Source: Pandoraea sputorum (lineage in GTDB: Bacteria; Pseudomonadota; Gammaproteobacteria; Burkholderiales; Burkholderiaceae). From it: a DNA stretch of 64,000 nucleotides. The DNA is taken from positions 682,001 to 746,000 of the forward strand of contig NZ_CP010431.2 in the NCBI RefSeq assembly GCF_000814845.2, in the 5' to 3' direction. The notes under the pieces are model-generated. The model searched no databases. It had not been told where the DNA came from and was given only the letters and a program-made list of their open reading frames with translations. The position numbers and the translations under genes were made by a program. Shown here piece after piece: positions 61,469-64,000 of this stretch. Position 1 is the first letter of the stretch, and each line of letters starts with the position of its first letter.

Positions 61469-64000
61469 ATGAACGCACACGTGAACGGGCAAGGCCGCTA
61501 TGGGGTTCGGGGCAGTCGTGGGGAAGGTGGTTTGCAGCGCGCGATGGTTCGGGCGCTGGTACTGGCTCAGGTCATTGCGCCGGTGGCAGTACGTGCACAA
61601 GTGGTGGCCGCGCCCGGAGCCAATGGGCCGGGTGTGGTACAGACTGCGAATGGTTTGCAGCAGGTAAACATCACGGCGCCCACGGCTGCCGGGGTGTCGA
61701 AAAATGTGTATTCGCAGTTCGACGTGCCGCGTCAGGGGGTCATCCTGAACAACTCGTCGACCCTCGTGAATACGCAGCAGGCCGGGTACGTGAATGGCAA
61801 CCCGAATCTGGCGCGCGATCAGGCGGCTCGCGTCATTCTGAATCAGGTCAACAGTCAGTCACCGAGCCAATTGCGCGGGTATCTGGAAGTCGCTGGCAAG
61901 GCCGCGCAGGTGGTGGTGGCGAACAGCGCCGGAATACTGGTCGACGGCGGCGGCTTTATCAACACTACGCGCGGTGTGCTGACCACGGGCTCGCCCATCA
62001 TGGGGCCGGACGGTAGCCTCACGGGATATCAGGTCAACGGCGGACGGCTCGTGATTCAGGGCGACGGGCTGAACGCACAGAACGTCGGTCAGGTCGATCT
62101 CATCTCCCGTGCGGTGCAGGTCAACGCCGCACTGCACGCCAAACAACTCAACGTAGTGACGGGGACGAATCTCGTCGATCACGAGCGTTTGGCCGTGCAA
62201 AAGATGGCGGGCGAAGCGGGCGTGCCGGACGTGGCGCTGGACGTGGGGCAACTGGGCGGCATGTATGCCCAGCGCATCTTCCTGCAAGGCACCGAGAACG
62301 GCGTGGGCGTTTCGAATCGTGGCGTGATTGCCGCACAGGCGGGCGATCTGACGCTTACGACTGAGGGCAGGCTCGTCAACGCCGGGAAAACGCTCGCCAG
62401 CGGCACCATGACGATGGCCGCGCGAGCGTTAGATAACACGGGCGGAACGCTGGCTGCCGAGCGCATCGACGCGACGCTCGGCGGCGCACTCGTCAATCGT
62501 CAGGGATCGATATCTGCCGCGGCGTCGACGATCACCGCCGCCGTACTGGACAACGATCACGGCCGTTTGCACGCCGACACGTTGTCACTGACGGTGTCGG
62601 GCGACGCATCCAATCGTTCGGGAGAAATCAAGCAGTTTGGCGCATCGGATCAGGCGATCACGGTAGGCGGCGCGCTCGATAACACCGGCGGGACGATGGC
62701 AACGAACGCTGGATCGCTTGCGCTCGATGTGGGGCAGATGACCAACGATGGTGGGACGGTGAGCCATCTCGGCGACGGGCAGTTCACGTTGACGTCGTCC
62801 GGCGTCATTTCTAACCGCACCGGACTGGTGGGAACGCTCGGCGTGCTCAGCACGACGGCGGCGTGGCTCAATAATGCCGGTGGCGAACTCAGCGCGGCCG
62901 ATGCGTTGCACGTGTCGACGACTGCGGATTTCATCAATCGCGATGGTGGTGTCGTCTTCGGTGCCAAGGGTCTCTCGGTGTCGGCGGGCGGCGACATCGA
63001 CAATAGTAGCGGTTCGATGCAGTCGACCGGCGACGTCACGGTGAGCGCGAGCGGAGCGCTCACCAACACGGGCGGACGTCTCAGTGCGAACGGCGCGCAC
63101 GACCGACTGAACGTCTCCGCACAGACCATCGACAACGCGTCGGGCCAGATATCCAACGCGGGGGACGGAGCTACCGAAGTCGTTGCCGCAACGACTATCG
63201 ACAACACGGGTGGCACGCTGGGCGGCAACGGTCGGCTGAGTGTCGATGCCGCTTCCGTCGCCAACGTGGCGGGCGGAAAAGTGGTCGGTGGGGGCGATGT
63301 GGTGCTCGGCATTCGCGATGCGCTCGATAACACTTACGGTCAGGTCTTCGGCGGCGCTTCGCTGACGATGACGCAGGGCGGTGCACGCGTGACGAATACG
63401 GACGGCGTCATGGAAAGCCGTGGCGACGTGGCCATGCAACTGGCGTCGCTCGATAACACGCGCGGTATCGTCCGCTCGAATCGGGACGTCAGTGTTGGCG
63501 GTGCGATGAGCGGTGCCGGGCAGATGACCGCCGGTCGCGATCTGACGGTTGCGGCGAGCGGCGATTACGTGAATGCGTCGATGAACCGGTTGCGCGCCGA
63601 TGGCGCGCTGACGGTGACGTCTACGGGACGCTTCGTCAACGACGGCGTGCTCGAAGCACCGGGCGCGCTGAACGTGCGCGCCATGCAGATCGTCAACAAT
63701 GCGGGTGGTCTGATCAATGCGGCAACGACGCAGTTGAGCGCCGACGGTCTGCTCTCGAACGCAGGCAATATCGGCGGCGATACGGTTCGTCTGAAGGCGA
63801 ACACCGTCAACAATGTCTACGGTGTGCTGGGCAACGATGTTCAGGTCGACGCCGCCGATGTCGACAATGCCGGGCCGTCCGCGATCGTGGGCGCGACGCG
63901 TCGGCTGGCCGTGTATGCGTCCAACGCTGTGGTGAACCGTGACGGTGCGTTGCTGTACAGCATGGGCGATATCGAAATCGCGCGGGACGGCGTGCGTGAC
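61469..64000 (+). CDS. Filamentous haemagglutinin-type exoprotein (TpsA), 3' end outside window
   Basis: The frame is open from 61469 to the window end (844 codons), giving the N-terminal part of a large secreted adhesin or toxin carrier. A signal peptide ends near residue 44 (VRAQ). The secretion domain covers about 45-290 with the NPNL motif at 111-114; the usual NPNGI motif is ANSAGI at 151-156. Haemagglutinin repeats follow, marked by recurring ALDNTGGTL-like units. It should use the divergent TpsB. Whether it is an adhesin or a contact-dependent toxin depends on the unseen C-terminus. Confidence 0.92.
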   Translation, partial: MNAHVNGQGRYGVRGSRGEGGLQRAMVRALVLAQVIAPVAVRAQVVAAPGANGPGVVQTANGLQQVNITAPTAAGVSKNVYSQFDVPRQGVILNNSSTLVNTQQAGYVNGNPNLARDQAARVILNQVNSQSPSQLRGYLEVAGKAAQVVVANSAGILVDGGGFINTTRGVLTTGSPIMGPDGSLTGYQVNGGRLVIQGDGLNAQNVGQVDLISRAVQVNAALHAKQLNVVTGTNLVDHERLAVQKMAGEAGVPDVALDVGQLGGMYAQRIFLQGTENGVGVSNRGVIAAQAGDLTLTTEGRLVNAGKTLASGTMTMAARALDNTGGTLAAERIDATLGGALVNRQGSISAAASTITAAVLDNDHGRLHADTLSLTVSGDASNRSGEIKQFGASDQAITVGGALDNTGGTMATNAGSLALDVGQMTNDGGTVSHLGDGQFTLTSSGVISNRTGLVGTLGVLSTTAAWLNNAGGELSAADALHVSTTADFINRDGGVVFGAKGLSVSAGGDIDNSSGSMQSTGDVTVSASGALTNTGGRLSANGAHDRLNVSAQTIDNASGQISNAGDGATEVVAATTIDNTGGTLGGNGRLSVDAASVANVAGGKVVGGGDVVLGIRDALDNTYGQVFGGASLTMTQGGARVTNTDGVMESRGDVAMQLASLDNTRGIVRSNRDVSVGGAMSGAGQMTAGRDLTVAASGDYVNASMNRLRADGALTVTSTGRFVNDGVLEAPGALNVRAMQIVNNAGGLINAATTQLSADGLLSNAGNIGGDTVRLKANTVNNVYGVLGNDVQVDAADVDNAGPSAIVGATRRLAVYASNAVVNRDGALLYSMGDIEIARDGVRD

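Noticed and set aside
62400..63500. Recurring AACAC(G/C)GGCGG-like units that could suggest a CRISPR or satellite array
   Set aside because: Spacing is irregular and in frame. They encode the DNTGG repeats of the haemagglutinin exoprotein.
1..64000. Search by eye for tRNA, rRNA, insertion sequences, integrases, CRISPR and prophage genes
   Set aside because: No cloverleaf, transposase, integrase, Cas or phage structural gene was recognised. A tRNAscan or ISfinder run would be decisive.

Overview
The window is a 64 kb stretch of a high-GC chromosome from a betaproteobacterium of the order Burkholderiales, most like Pandoraea or a near relative. This rests on codon usage, gene families and the class II IlvE, but no search was run. 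Coding density is high. I found no rRNA, tRNA, CRISPR array, insertion sequence or prophage. Most of the content is accessory metabolism with its own regulators: eight LysR-type regulators plus LacI, Lrp, GntR, AraC and MerR types.

Layout. 1-5056: 3' part of a TauD-type dioxygenase, a polar amino-acid ABC transporter and a LacI regulator. 5171-7172: a decayed patch, with a phoD-type phosphatase reduced by internal deletion, an intact HD hydrolase and the C-terminal remnant of a porin. 7208-11632: an Lrp regulator and a carbamoylase / diaminopropionate ammonia-lyase / M20 amidohydrolase operon. 11651-14090: GntR regulator and an aldehyde dehydrogenase of the 2-hydroxymuconate-semialdehyde type. 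14181-19066: a lysine/2-aminoadipate degradation operon (aminotransferase, amaB-like dehydrogenase, short HglS/DUF1338) with a divergent LysR. 19086-24620: YitT membrane protein, ilvE with a structured leader, a small membrane protein, a GST and two LysR genes. 24831-29225: extradiol-type VOC protein, an aldolase-fold protein without its metal ligands, an aromatic-acid transporter and a porin.

29332-37181: aldo/keto reductase, AraC regulator, a RelE/RelB-type toxin-antitoxin pair, a Ku-LigD end-joining operon in which ligD carries a frameshift, and small orphan genes. 37224-44692: hydroxyacid dehydrogenase and a complete 3-hydroxybenzoate/gentisate operon with intergenic hairpins and a divergent LysR. 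44832-51076: an isolated ruvA, LysR and MerR regulators, a methyltransferase-like orphan, a KgtP-like transporter and a GhrA-like reductase. 51130-59437: small modules paired with LysR genes (VOC protein, cupin, aldolase, HAD, GlcG-like protein, DHA2 exporter). 59455-64000: a two-partner secretion pair in divergent orientation, with the exoprotein running off the window.

How the parts fit. Several modules feed central metabolism: lysine through 2-oxoadipate to 2-hydroxyglutarate, 3-hydroxybenzoate through gentisate to fumarate and pyruvate, and N-substituted 2,3-diaminopropionates (inferred) to pyruvate and ammonia. Each has a local regulator and several have their own transporter. The strongest unexplained signals are the ilvE leader fold, the aldolase homologue lacking all three zinc histidines, the hairpins in the wide gaps of the gentisate operon, the likely diaminopropionate salvage operon, and several perfect operator-like palindromes next to LysR genes.
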